The notes below the pieces were generated by a model. That model was not told where the DNA came from. It saw nothing but the letters and a program-made list of their open reading frames with translations, and ran no database searches. Below, piece after piece: positions 18,267 to 27,253 of a stretch of 64,000 bases of DNA. Both the position numbers and the translations under genes were made by a program. Origin of the DNA: Paucibacter sp. TC2R-5 (GTDB taxonomy: Bacteria > Pseudomonadota > Gammaproteobacteria > Burkholderiales > Burkholderiaceae_C); contig NZ_JAJIRQ010000005.1 of the NCBI RefSeq assembly GCF_025717605.1, forward strand, positions 1 to 64,000, given 5' to 3'. How positions within the stretch are numbered: the first letter of the stretch is position 1; every line of letters starts with the position of its first letter.

Positions 18267-18683
18267 TTAGCGCTTGGTCACCACCTTGACCGTGGCATTG
18301 GCCTTGCCGGCATCGACATAGCCGATCGCACCCGGCGTGCTGGCGACGAACTTGATGACCTCTTCGTCGCTGGCCAGTTCACGCGGTGGTTTGGCGCCAC
18401 CGGTGAAGATCTGCCTTGCCCACAGCGCCTTCAGCTGCGAGGGGTTCTTCTTCAAAACCTTGTTGCCGAACTCTTCGCGCACCGGGCTGTCCTTGATGTC
18501 CACCGGCGTGGCTTCGGCACCACCGGAGAAGGTCTTGGTTTGGCCGAGGAAAATCTTGGTGATTTGCTCTTCGTCGATGGTGGCGGCATTGCTGGGGTGG
18601 ACGATCACGGCCACATCGGCCGCCGCGAGCGGCGCCGCGCCGGCCAACAAGACCAGGCTGAATACTTGATGTTTGAATAACAT
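18267..18683 (-). CDS. Small PstS-like phosphate-binding family periplasmic protein
   Basis: This 138-residue secreted protein has a signal peptide cleaved after AAA near residue 21. It resembles the N-terminal lobe of phosphate-binding proteins: the segment ITKIFLGQTKTFSGG followed by FVASTPGAIGYVDAG is typical of PBP_like_2 proteins. It is far shorter than PstS (about 340 residues), and no pstCAB genes are nearby. It begins 16 bases after the outer-membrane barrel gene, so the two are probably co-transcribed and may work together at the envelope. Whether it binds phosphate is unproven. Confidence 0.8.
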   Translation of the reverse strand: MLFKHQVFSLVLLAGAAPLAAADVAVIVHPSNAATIDEEQITKIFLGQTKTFSGGAEATPVDIKDSPVREEFGNKVLKKNPSQLKALWARQIFTGGAKPPRELASDEEVIKFVASTPGAIGYVDAGKANATVKVVTKR

Positions 18684-18699
18684 GATCTTTGCTCCAGCT

Positions 18700-19863
18700 T
18701 CAGAAGATCATGTCGTAGGAGACGGTCACCAACTTGCGGTAGCTGTCGGTGCCGTCCAAAAAGTCCCAGCGGCTGCGGTCGACTTGAAGCTTTAGGCTGC
18801 TGCTGTCGTTCAATTGATAGCGCAGCGTGACGCCGATATTGCTGTCGGTCTCGACATGTTTAGACGCATCACCTGAGCTGAAGGCCTTCAATTGACTGAT
18901 GGTGAGCATGGGCAAGAAATTGCCGATGCGGTAGCCGCCACCGATCATGTAGCCGCGGTAGCTGCCGCGCGCTGGGGTGCGGGTGACGCGCGAAAACTCG
19001 CTGCGGCCGACCCAGTTGTCGAGGTCAATATTGAAGGCCGCCGAGCTAAAGGTCTGCGGCGAAGACTCACCGTAAACAGCCGGGTCCGGCGAGGTCTGTA
19101 CCTTGCCTTCGGGCAGCCAGGCGACCGAGCGCTGTTTGGACTTGTTGTAGGAGAAGCGCGCGGTGAACCAGTCGCGATTGAGCTCCAAGTCAATGCCCAT
19201 CATATTGTCCCAGCTGATGTCTTGGCGCTCGGGGCGCTCCAGCTTGCCGATCGGGTTGTCTTTGGAGTGTTCCTGGCCCGCGTAGGCATTGGACTTGACC
19301 GCCCAGCCGGCAATGTCATCGCGGTAGGTGATGTTGGCGCCGTTGTAGTTGACGACCGCCCAGCCGTACACATCGGGCGGTACACGCACCCAGTTGTAGG
19401 CAAAGCTGACGTCCTGGAAGTCCGAGTAATAGAACAGCGGCAAGCGCTTGCGACCGGCCTGCAGCGTGAATTTAGGGCTCAGGTTGTAGCTCAGAAAAGC
19501 CCATTCAATATCCAGCTTGGCCTTCTCGGCGGCGTGGCGCGCCATCAACTGGCCGGTGAAGGAGAAGTCGGAAGTGAAGTTCACCGTGCCTTGCAGGCCG
19601 GCTCGCGACTCTGGTTTCAAGGTCCAGCTGGTTTCATAGACCGAGCCATGCGAGAAGTCGGCCACATAGCAGGACGGGCATTTGGACCAGGTGTCTGGGT
19701 TGGGGTAGCCGATGTTCAGTCCGCCGCCGCTGAAGACGCGTCCGGCGGTCACATTGGCGAAGCCGGAATAGCTGTAGTCAATCGCTGACGCCGAGCCGGC
19801 CGCGAACAGCAGGGCAATGGCGGAACCGATTTTTGGCAGTTTGACAGCGTGAAGTTTTCTCAT
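18700..19863 (-). CDS. Outer-membrane beta-barrel (porin-like) protein
   Basis: This 387-residue protein has a signal peptide ending near ASA and alternating amphipathic strands throughout. It finishes with a terminal phenylalanine (VSYDMIF), the hallmark of Bam-assembled barrels. An unusual CPSC motif lies near the mature N-terminus and could form a disulfide or bind metal. The ATG at 19863 is supported by AAAGGACG just upstream, and the longer frame upstream overlaps the kinase stop. The pairing with a small PstS-like protein and the location downstream of a kinase/regulator pair suggest a regulated uptake or sensing role. Confidence 0.8.
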   Translation of the reverse strand: MRKLHAVKLPKIGSAIALLFAAGSASAIDYSYSGFANVTAGRVFSGGGLNIGYPNPDTWSKCPSCYVADFSHGSVYETSWTLKPESRAGLQGTVNFTSDFSFTGQLMARHAAEKAKLDIEWAFLSYNLSPKFTLQAGRKRLPLFYYSDFQDVSFAYNWVRVPPDVYGWAVVNYNGANITYRDDIAGWAVKSNAYAGQEHSKDNPIGKLERPERQDISWDNMMGIDLELNRDWFTARFSYNKSKQRSVAWLPEGKVQTSPDPAVYGESSPQTFSSAAFNIDLDNWVGRSEFSRVTRTPARGSYRGYMIGGGYRIGNFLPMLTISQLKAFSSGDASKHVETDSNIGVTLRYQLNDSSSLKLQVDRSRWDFLDGTDSYRKLVTVSYDMIF

Positions 19864-19969
19864 CTTCCGTCCTTTCGTGGTGGGCAGGCGCCATCCCAAC
19901 AATGGCGCTCGTAGGACGGTATCGGCCCGGAGCGTGATTTCTTGAACGGTTTGTCTGGCCGTTTTTGCC

Positions 19970-22123
19970 TCAAGCATTCGGCCCGCGCACCGGCAGCCAG
20001 ACCTTGAAGCAGCTGCCCGCGCCGGGGCTGGAAATCAGCTCGATGCGGCCACCATGCTTTTTGACGATGGAAAAGCTCAAGGACAGGCCCAGGCCCGTGC
20101 CTTGGCCGACCGGCTTGGTGGTGAAGAAGGGGTCGAAGATACGCCGCTGGACCTCGGCGCTCATGCCGCAGCCATTGTCTTGCACGCTGACGCAGACGTG
20201 ATCATCGACCTGTTCGGTGCTGAGCTTGATCTCGCCGCGCTGTGCGATCGCGTGCGCCGCGTTGATGATCAGGTTCATGAAGACTTGGTTGAGCTGGCCG
20301 GCCAGGCAGCGCACCAAGGGCAGGCGGCCGAAGTTGCATGTGACCTCGGCCTGGTATTTGATTTCGTGGCGCACGACATTGAGCGTGGAGGCCAGGCCTT
20401 GGTTCAGGTCGGCCTCTTGCCAGTCGGCCTGGTCGACGCGCGAGAAGTCCTTCAAGTCCTGCACGATCTTCTTGACCCGGCTCAGGCCTTCGTCGCTTTC
20501 CTTGAGCAACTGCGGCAAGTCCTCGTGGATGAACTCCAGATCTGCCTGCTCGGCCAGGGCCTTGATTTGGGCCAGCCGCGCGGCCGGCTGCGCAGAAAAG
20601 TCCATGCCGCTGTAGAGCGTCACCAACTGCAGCAAGGGTTCGACATAGCGGCGCAGCGTGCCGAGATTGGAGCTGACGAAACCCACGGGGTTGTTGATCT
20701 CATGCGCGACACCGGCGGCCAACTGCCCGATCGAGGCCATCTTCTCGGACTGCAGCAACTGGTTCTGCGCTTCTTCCAGCCGGGCATGGGCTTGCTTGAT
20801 GTCGCGGTAGTTGTTGACCAACTCGCGTTGCGCGCGCGTCACCTCGCTGCGGTCCTGCAGCAGCCACCAGACGCCCGAATGCAGATCGGCCGGGTTGGCC
20901 GGATAGGCAATCAGCTGCACCCAGATGCGGTTGCCGCTGGCGGTCAGCATTTCCATCTCATGGATCAGCGACTGCCCCTTGCTCAACACCGGCGCGGCAA
21001 TCGTCAGCAGCTCCTGGTAGGCCTGCGGGCTGCTGAAGAATTGCGTGGCCAGCAACTCGGCGGGGTCACTGGCGTCGAGCTCGAAAATCTCGGCGAACTT
21101 TTTGTTGCTGCGGATGATTTTGTGGCGGCTGCTGTAGAGGATGCCGACGGAGGCGTTCTCCATGAAAGCGGCCAGTTCGCGGTGGCTGCGTGAGAGCTCG
21201 GCTGTACGCTCCACCACCGTGCGCTCCAACTCGGCCTGATGCTGGCGCAATTGTTCTTCGGCCAGATGGCGCTCGGTCACGTCGAGCAGCGTGGCAATCG
21301 CGCCGACCACCTTGCCCTGCATATCGTAGAGCGGCGCTGCGGTACAGAAGATCCAGCGCCCGGCCTCGCCGAATTGGGGGAAGAAGTCCTCGGTTTCATA
21401 GGCGCGCAGCACCAGGCTGGAGGCGCGCAAATTATCGCCGTAGAGGCGTTCGCGGGCTTCGGCCACCGAACCTTCAACGATCAGGTCCACCAAGAGCGGG
21501 CGCGCTTCAGCGTAGAAGGGCTTCCAGGCTTCGGTGCTGCCCACCACGTCGGAGGCCGCCACGCCGGTCAACTGGGCGCATGCCCCATTCCAATGCGTGA
21601 TGCGGTGGTTTTTGTCGATCACAAAGGTCGGCACCGGGTTGTTTTCCAGGATCTGATGCATCACCTGCCCGACCTCCAGCAAGCTCATCTGCACATGGCG
21701 CATATCGCTCAAATCCTGGCAGCTCAGCAGCACCAGCTTGCCCTGCGCCGTGACCAGGCCGCGCGCGGTGATTTCCAAAAAACGCACCGCGCCGGTGGCG
21801 GTCATGGCCTCGCATTCCAGCGTCGGCAAGGCATCTTCTTGCTGCAAGCAGCGCTCACCATAAGCCTTCAGGTTTTCGACGTCCGCGTCATTGGCCCAGG
21901 CGTAATGCGGCAGGCTTTGCAGCTGCTCTAGGTCATAACCCAAGAGGCGCAACATGGCCGGGTTGGCGTAGATGATCAGGCCGCCGCCATGCACCAGCAA
22001 AGGCGCGCTGACCGCATCCAGCGCCTGTCGCTGAAGGTCATCGAGCTCTCTGGTCCGTGGCGCGCCAAACGCGGCAAGCTTGGATGTGGCGCTGCTGACG
22101 TCTGGCGTGTGATGCGCTTGCAT
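19970..22123 (-). CDS. Cytoplasmic multi-PAS sensor histidine kinase
   Basis: This 717-residue protein has no clear transmembrane helix. Three PAS-type domains are visible (about residues 30-150, 150-280 and 320-430), with coiled-coil linkers between them. The kinase core has the phospho-acceptor H474 in GVAHEINNP, followed by an N box (NLIINAAHAI), a DNGCGM G1 box and a GTGLGLSLS G2 box. The HEINNP variant is typical of HisKA kinases that act on stand-alone response regulators. The gene starts 23 bases after the response-regulator gene, so the two are very likely partners. Confidence 0.93.
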   Translation of the reverse strand: MQAHHTPDVSSATSKLAAFGAPRTRELDDLQRQALDAVSAPLLVHGGGLIIYANPAMLRLLGYDLEQLQSLPHYAWANDADVENLKAYGERCLQQEDALPTLECEAMTATGAVRFLEITARGLVTAQGKLVLLSCQDLSDMRHVQMSLLEVGQVMHQILENNPVPTFVIDKNHRITHWNGACAQLTGVAASDVVGSTEAWKPFYAEARPLLVDLIVEGSVAEARERLYGDNLRASSLVLRAYETEDFFPQFGEAGRWIFCTAAPLYDMQGKVVGAIATLLDVTERHLAEEQLRQHQAELERTVVERTAELSRSHRELAAFMENASVGILYSSRHKIIRSNKKFAEIFELDASDPAELLATQFFSSPQAYQELLTIAAPVLSKGQSLIHEMEMLTASGNRIWVQLIAYPANPADLHSGVWWLLQDRSEVTRAQRELVNNYRDIKQAHARLEEAQNQLLQSEKMASIGQLAAGVAHEINNPVGFVSSNLGTLRRYVEPLLQLVTLYSGMDFSAQPAARLAQIKALAEQADLEFIHEDLPQLLKESDEGLSRVKKIVQDLKDFSRVDQADWQEADLNQGLASTLNVVRHEIKYQAEVTCNFGRLPLVRCLAGQLNQVFMNLIINAAHAIAQRGEIKLSTEQVDDHVCVSVQDNGCGMSAEVQRRIFDPFFTTKPVGQGTGLGLSLSFSIVKKHGGRIELISSPGAGSCFKVWLPVRGPNA

Positions 22124-22146
22124 GCTGTGTCCCTGGCGATATGTGC

Positions 22147-23715
22147 TTAGGCTGCTGCGCTAGCGACCGGGGCGGTTTGAGCAGGCTTTTTGCTCGCGCT
22201 GGCCGACTTCGCGTCCTGCGGCTTCTTGACGAAGAAGCTGAAGGGCTGCCCCAGCCGCTGCTCAAAATCCAGCACCTGTTTGATCACCGGTGGCGTGAAG
22301 CGGAAGGCTGCGGGCAGCAAGACATTGCCATGCGGGCTCAGCACAGGCCGGCTCAGCACCATGCCCGCTTTCAGCTGATCGGACGGCACTTCCATGTCCG
22401 CGCCGGCCTCGGCCGCCATTTCTTGCAAGACGGTGTCGAAGGCTTCTTGCACCGCCGCCTCTTGGCGGGTACCCAGGCCTTCGCGAATGGCTGTGGCTGC
22501 ATCCTCGGTCGAGTAGACCTTCTCCGCCAAGCGCCCGCTGATCAGCGACTCAAAAGTGGCCGCCACCTGGATGATTTGGGCGCCCAGCGGCAGCTCCAGG
22601 CCTTGCAGCCCGTCGGGGAAGCCCTTGCCGTCGACCCGTTCATGCTGGGCACGGATGATCACGGCCGTCTGGCGCAGCCGGCCCAGAGGCATCAGTGCTG
22701 CTTGTGCATGTTGCGGGTGCAGCTTGTATTGCTCGAACTCGTCGCCTGTCATCAGCGACACGGTCTTTTGCAAAAGATGGTCGGGCAGGCCGATCTTGCC
22801 GACCTCATGCAGCAGACCGGCGTTGTAGATGTCGGTCACTTCGACGGCGCTCAGATCCATTTGCTCGGCCATGCGCCGGGCCAGCGTGGCCACCCGGTGG
22901 CCATGGCCGGCGACGCTGCCATCGCGCAGCTCCAGCAGGCCGGCAAACACGCTGATCGAGAGCGCGAAGTTTTCTTCCAATTGCAGATTGGCCGCGTTCA
23001 GCTGCTGGTTGGCTTTTTCCATCTGCGCATTGGCGGCGCCGAGCTGCACATTGGCGTCGGCCAGTTGGCCGTTGGATGCTTCGAGCTCCTGCGTGCGTGC
23101 CTTGACGCGCAGCTCCAACTCTTCATTGACGCCGTGCAGCTGTTGATTGGCGGTTTGCAACTGGCCATTGACCTCTTGCAGCTGGGTATTGGCCTCGTTC
23201 AGCTGGCCGTTGACCGATTGCAGCTGCAGGTTTTGTTCCTGGGTCAGCTGGACCAATTGGCGGTTTTCACGCTCCAGCCGGCTGCGGGTCAGGCCGTCGC
23301 TGACCGACAGCAAGATGTCCTGATCGTCCCAGGGCTTGGCGATATAGCGGTGGATCTCTCCGCGGTTGATGGCACCTATGGTGGAGCTGATGTCGGCATA
23401 GCCGGTCAGCATCACCCGCACGACTGCCGGCCAGCGTTGGCGCACCTGTTCCAGAAACTGCACGCCGTCCATCTCGGGCATGCGCATATCCGACACGACC
23501 AGATCGACCGACTCCAGCTCCAGCAGCGCCAAGCCGGCCGCCCCGCCTTCGGCCATCAAGACCTTGTAGCCTTGCGGGCGAAACAGGCGCCGCAAGGCGC
23601 TCAGGATGGAGGGTTCATCGTCGACGAACAAGATCGTGGCAATGGCGGCAGCTGGCGCAACTGCTGCTGTGGCGTCTGCTGCGGGCTCCGAGACGGTGGC
23701 AAGTTCTTCGCTCAT
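22147..23715 (-). CDS. Response regulator with altered HD-GYP domain and long coiled coil
   Basis: This 522-residue protein has an N-terminal receiver domain (phospho-acceptor D76, conserved K127) and a long heptad-like linker from about 162 to 248 rich in QL-x-x-AN and QL-x-x-VNG repeats. A C-terminal HD-GYP-type domain follows. In that domain the normal HD pair is H303-E304 (LLHEVGKIG), and the HHExxDGxGYP block reads QHERVDGKGFP. Phosphodiesterase activity on c-di-GMP is therefore uncertain. The tail is Ala/Lys-rich. The ATG at 23715 is supported by AAGGAG nine bases upstream. The kinase gene follows after 23 bases. Confidence 0.88.
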   Translation of the reverse strand: MSEELATVSEPAADATAAVAPAAAIATILFVDDEPSILSALRRLFRPQGYKVLMAEGGAAGLALLELESVDLVVSDMRMPEMDGVQFLEQVRQRWPAVVRVMLTGYADISSTIGAINRGEIHRYIAKPWDDQDILLSVSDGLTRSRLERENRQLVQLTQEQNLQLQSVNGQLNEANTQLQEVNGQLQTANQQLHGVNEELELRVKARTQELEASNGQLADANVQLGAANAQMEKANQQLNAANLQLEENFALSISVFAGLLELRDGSVAGHGHRVATLARRMAEQMDLSAVEVTDIYNAGLLHEVGKIGLPDHLLQKTVSLMTGDEFEQYKLHPQHAQAALMPLGRLRQTAVIIRAQHERVDGKGFPDGLQGLELPLGAQIIQVAATFESLISGRLAEKVYSTEDAATAIREGLGTRQEAAVQEAFDTVLQEMAAEAGADMEVPSDQLKAGMVLSRPVLSPHGNVLLPAAFRFTPPVIKQVLDFEQRLGQPFSFFVKKPQDAKSASASKKPAQTAPVASAAA

Positions 23716-23911
23716 GGCCTGTGGCTCCTTGACCGGCAGCGGCGTCAACGAACGCCGCCGGGCCGACCGCAATGCTGGACTCTAGCTTGATCGCATTTGC
23801 TTGCAAGTGCGCAAGTGCAGCACATGGGCTGCGTGAGCAAACGCACGACATCGGCAAGAAAAACATCGCGCCAACCGTCGCCAACCCTCGCAAAGCGGCC
23901 TTGCCTGCGAA

Positions 23912-26575
23912 TCAGGGGCGGCTAGCTTGCTTGAGAGCCGGTCGCTGCGCCACCTCACCGTTTGCGCCCATGCCCAGCAAAAGCTCGCCCGCTTCCTGGC
24001 GCGCCGGTTGCACGCGCTGCAGCTTCCTCAAGAGCTGCTGCGCCTTGACAGGGTCGCTGCCGGCCATTGCCTGGGCCATGCGCAACAGCGGGTCATAGGC
24101 TGGGCGGAAGTCCGGGCTGAGCTGCAAGACTTTGAACAAGGGCTGCTCAACCTGAGCCAGCATCGCGCGCAGATCGCTGCTGGGCTGAATATGGCGCCCG
24201 GCCTCGATGAACTGACGGCGCGCCTGCCAATAGGCGCTCAGGCGGGCGGTGCTGTCGCTGTCGGTGTCGGTGTCGGAGCCCTTGTGGGCGCTCAGCAAGT
24301 CTGCGGGTTCAATGCTCAGAGCCGACAGCAGGTCCAGCAGCCGCTCCCGCGGCGCCGAGTCGGGCGCGTAGGTGATGCGCGGCGCCAAGTGCGCGACGAC
24401 CGGATGGTCGTCGGTATTGGCCGCCACATCGCCCGCAAAGGCTTTCAGGGCCGCCGGCCCGGCGACAAAGCTGCCCAAGAGTGCAAATTCGTCCTCGATG
24501 CCGAATTGCGCCGGTGGCCGCTTGAAGGCGGCCGCGTCCAGCCGCGCACGCGCCGCCGCCAGGCTGGTGAAGCCGCCGGTGCCATCAGTTTGGCGGCCAA
24601 TCAAGCCGAGCACCGGTGTCTCCAGGCTGTTGTTGGCCAGGATGGCGCTCGCTGCGGGGTTGGCGATCAAAAAGGCCTGCACGATGCTGCGCAGGCTCGC
24701 CAGGTCCAGCTGATGCAGCGGCAGCCATTGGCAGAACAGGCCGCCAGGGGCCAGCCTTGCACGCACCGCCTGAAAATGCTCGACCGTGTAGAGCGAGCCC
24801 GAGCCGCTGCGCGCCGGGTGGAAGTTGTCCGAGATGATGACGTCATAGTGCGTCGCTGCGGCTCTGACATAACGCCGTGCATCGGCGGCAATGAGTTGCA
24901 GATTGGCCTGTGGCTGGCCCTCGTTGAGGGTTTGGGTGAAATGTCCCGATGCGCTGATCACCTCGGGCAGCAGTTCCACCGCATCGACACGCAGCGTCGG
25001 GTCTTGCGCGGCCGATGCGGCCGTCATGCCTGTCCCTAAGCCCAGGAACAAGGACTGCTTGGGGGCAGGGTGCAGCAAGAGTGGCAGCAAGGCTTGGCGG
25101 GCATCGAACCAGAGGCTGGAGCTGCTGCCTTCTTGCTGGCGGTTGTTGATGCGCAGGCGTGATACGCCCTGCGCGTCTTCGACCACGCTGACGGCGGCCA
25201 TCGCGCCCTCTTGGTAGCTGACGATGCGCCCGCCTTCGGGCACCTCGATAAAGGCCAGCGGCGGCGTCAGCAGCGCCAGCGCCAAGCAGGCGGCTGCGGG
25301 CATCAGCGTGATCGGGCGCAGCCAAGCCTTGCTTTGAATCAGCGCCAGATAGCCCAGCGGAATCAATAGCAAGGCCCACTTGATGCCCAGCAGCGGCGTC
25401 AGCAGCACGCCGAACAAGAGCGGAGCAAGCGCGGCGCCCAAGGTGTTGAAACCAATCGCGCGGCCGAAGCTCAAGCCCGCCTGGGCGGCTTGCGCGCAGA
25501 GTTGGCTGAACAGCGCACCCATCACCAGCGTCGGCAAGGCAAACGCGGCCACGGCCAAGGCGGCTTCGACGGCCATCGCCGCCGCCATGCCGGGCCCAAA
25601 GGCGCTCAGCAGCATGGCGCGCAGCCCTTCGGCCGCCCACAGGCTGGCGGCGCCCAAGAGGCAGGCCAGCGCCAGGGCCGCGAGCAAGCGATCGGTGAGC
25701 CCTGCGCCGCTTCCTTCGGGGCGCAGTCGGCGCTGCCACATCTGCCAGAGCACTGCCCCTGCTGCGGTGCCGATCAGGTAAACCGCCAGCAGCATGGCAA
25801 AGGTATAGACCGTGTCCTCGGTAACCTGGCTGAGCAAGCGCACCACCATCACTTCATAGCCTATGCCCAGCAGGCCGGTCAGGGCTAGGCGCATCAGCAG
25901 GGAGCCTTGACCGGCCGGTGAGTCGTTTGATGCAAGGTCGGCGCGGGCCAATGCGGGGCCGCGCAGCAGCAGCATGGCGCCGGCCGCGCACAGCAGATTG
26001 AGCAAGACGCACAAAACGGCCGTGCTGCTTAAGCCCAGCGTGGGAATGAGCCAGAAGGCGCTGGCCAGCACGCCCAAGACAGCGCCGGCCGTGTTGCTGG
26101 CATAGAGCGTGGCGATCGACCTGCCGGCGCTGCGCCACTGCGCCATCACGCGCTCCAGCGCCGGCAAGGTGGCCCCCATGGCGACGGTGGCCGGCAGCAG
26201 CAAGATGAAGCTGCCAGCGAAGGCGATCGTCCATTGCCAGGCCGGGCTGGGCCGCGCGCCGGTCAGCGTCAGCAGCGCGGCGCTGGCCGGCGCCATCAGT
26301 AGGATCAGCGCGACGCCCCAAGCGGCGATGATCAGCTCCATCGCCGCATACCAGCGCAGTGGATGGAGCGAGCGTTCGATGCGGGCACCCAGCCCTAAGG
26401 CGCCCAGCGATAAGCCCCCAAAAAACGCCGCGATCACCGCCAGCACGGCAGCCGATTCATGGCCCAGCCAGAGCCCGGCCTGCTGCGTCCAGACGATTTG
26501 GTAGCCCAGGCCCGCAAAGCCCGAGGCCAGCATCAGGGCCAGGGCGGCGCCTTCACCTCGTTTGATCGCCCTCAT
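23912..26575 (-). CDS. Membrane-fused spermidine-synthase-like protein
   Basis: This 887-residue fusion has a polytopic N-terminal half of about twelve to fourteen hydrophobic helices resembling a transporter. Its C-terminal half resembles the Rossmann domain of spermidine synthases, with GLGTGMTAAS, VELLPEV and a later SDNFHP motif. The spermidine-synthase DD-type proton-acceptor motif is not clear, so the reaction may not be aminopropyl transfer. The last part (about 750-887) is helical and may contain TPR-like repeats. The ATG at 26575 lies one base after the stop of the oxygenase gene, implying tight coupling. Substrate and function are unknown. Confidence 0.82.
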   Translation of the reverse strand: MRAIKRGEGAALALMLASGFAGLGYQIVWTQQAGLWLGHESAAVLAVIAAFFGGLSLGALGLGARIERSLHPLRWYAAMELIIAAWGVALILLMAPASAALLTLTGARPSPAWQWTIAFAGSFILLLPATVAMGATLPALERVMAQWRSAGRSIATLYASNTAGAVLGVLASAFWLIPTLGLSSTAVLCVLLNLLCAAGAMLLLRGPALARADLASNDSPAGQGSLLMRLALTGLLGIGYEVMVVRLLSQVTEDTVYTFAMLLAVYLIGTAAGAVLWQMWQRRLRPEGSGAGLTDRLLAALALACLLGAASLWAAEGLRAMLLSAFGPGMAAAMAVEAALAVAAFALPTLVMGALFSQLCAQAAQAGLSFGRAIGFNTLGAALAPLLFGVLLTPLLGIKWALLLIPLGYLALIQSKAWLRPITLMPAAACLALALLTPPLAFIEVPEGGRIVSYQEGAMAAVSVVEDAQGVSRLRINNRQQEGSSSSLWFDARQALLPLLLHPAPKQSLFLGLGTGMTAASAAQDPTLRVDAVELLPEVISASGHFTQTLNEGQPQANLQLIAADARRYVRAAATHYDVIISDNFHPARSGSGSLYTVEHFQAVRARLAPGGLFCQWLPLHQLDLASLRSIVQAFLIANPAASAILANNSLETPVLGLIGRQTDGTGGFTSLAAARARLDAAAFKRPPAQFGIEDEFALLGSFVAGPAALKAFAGDVAANTDDHPVVAHLAPRITYAPDSAPRERLLDLLSALSIEPADLLSAHKGSDTDTDSDSTARLSAYWQARRQFIEAGRHIQPSSDLRAMLAQVEQPLFKVLQLSPDFRPAYDPLLRMAQAMAGSDPVKAQQLLRKLQRVQPARQEAGELLLGMGANGEVAQRPALKQASRP

Positions 26576-26576
26576 T

Positions 26577-27206
26577 TCAGCCGCTGAAGCTGACTTGATA
26601 GCCCCAGGAATCGAGCCTGGCGGGAATCGCATTGAAGGCCAGAGTGATGCGTCGCTCGCCTTCGTTAGGCGGCACCGCATGCATCAGATAGCTGGGGAAC
26701 AGCACCAGATCACCGGCCGCCGGATTGGGGCTGATCCACTTCTCGGCATTGAAAGGCCCGGTGGTGACGCCGGCATGGTCGTTCTTGAAGGAAAAATCGG
26801 TGCCGCCCGGCGACTTCATGAAGACGGTGCGTGAGGACTCGTGCGTCGGCGTCAGATAGACCACGCCGGAGATAAAGCTGTTGGCATGGTTGTGCATGGC
26901 CTGGCGACCGCCCTGGTCCAGCACATTGACCCACATTTCCTTCAGCGACCAGCCCATTTGCTCGCCGAACATCAGTGCGCCGAATTCGCTCAATTTGGGC
27001 GTTATCAAGGCAGCCGCGTCGACCAGCAAGGGGCTTTCGCTGGGCTTGAGCATGCGGGTGTGGGAGAGATTCGTGGAGGCATTGTTTTCTTGCTGCGCTT
27101 GCTGGCTGAAATGCTGGACCAAGGCGTTCACCAAGGCGGGCGGCAAGGCGCCCGGCGCGCGCAAAAAAGGCGTGGGGAAAAGGGGGATGATTTCGGAGCT
27201 GGACAT
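26577..27206 (-). CDS. Putative 2-oxoglutarate/Fe(II) oxygenase
   Basis: This 209-residue protein matches the small bacterial family annotated as putative 2OG-Fe(II) oxygenase (TIGR02466 type). A metal-binding histidine region is seen in MHNHANSFISGVVYL, and the distal histidine and the arginine for 2-oxoglutarate in LMHAVPPNEGERRITLAFN. Members hydroxylate unknown substrates. It is 47 bases after the HupE-like gene and one base before the spermidine-synthase-like fusion, so it sits in the middle of a compact operon. Confidence 0.85.
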   Translation of the reverse strand: MSSSEIIPLFPTPFLRAPGALPPALVNALVQHFSQQAQQENNASTNLSHTRMLKPSESPLLVDAAALITPKLSEFGALMFGEQMGWSLKEMWVNVLDQGGRQAMHNHANSFISGVVYLTPTHESSRTVFMKSPGGTDFSFKNDHAGVTTGPFNAEKWISPNPAAGDLVLFPSYLMHAVPPNEGERRITLAFNAIPARLDSWGYQVSFSG

Positions 27207-27253
27207 GGTCGGAGGTCAAAGGGATCAGGCAGCAAGGGTCAGACGGCAAAGGA

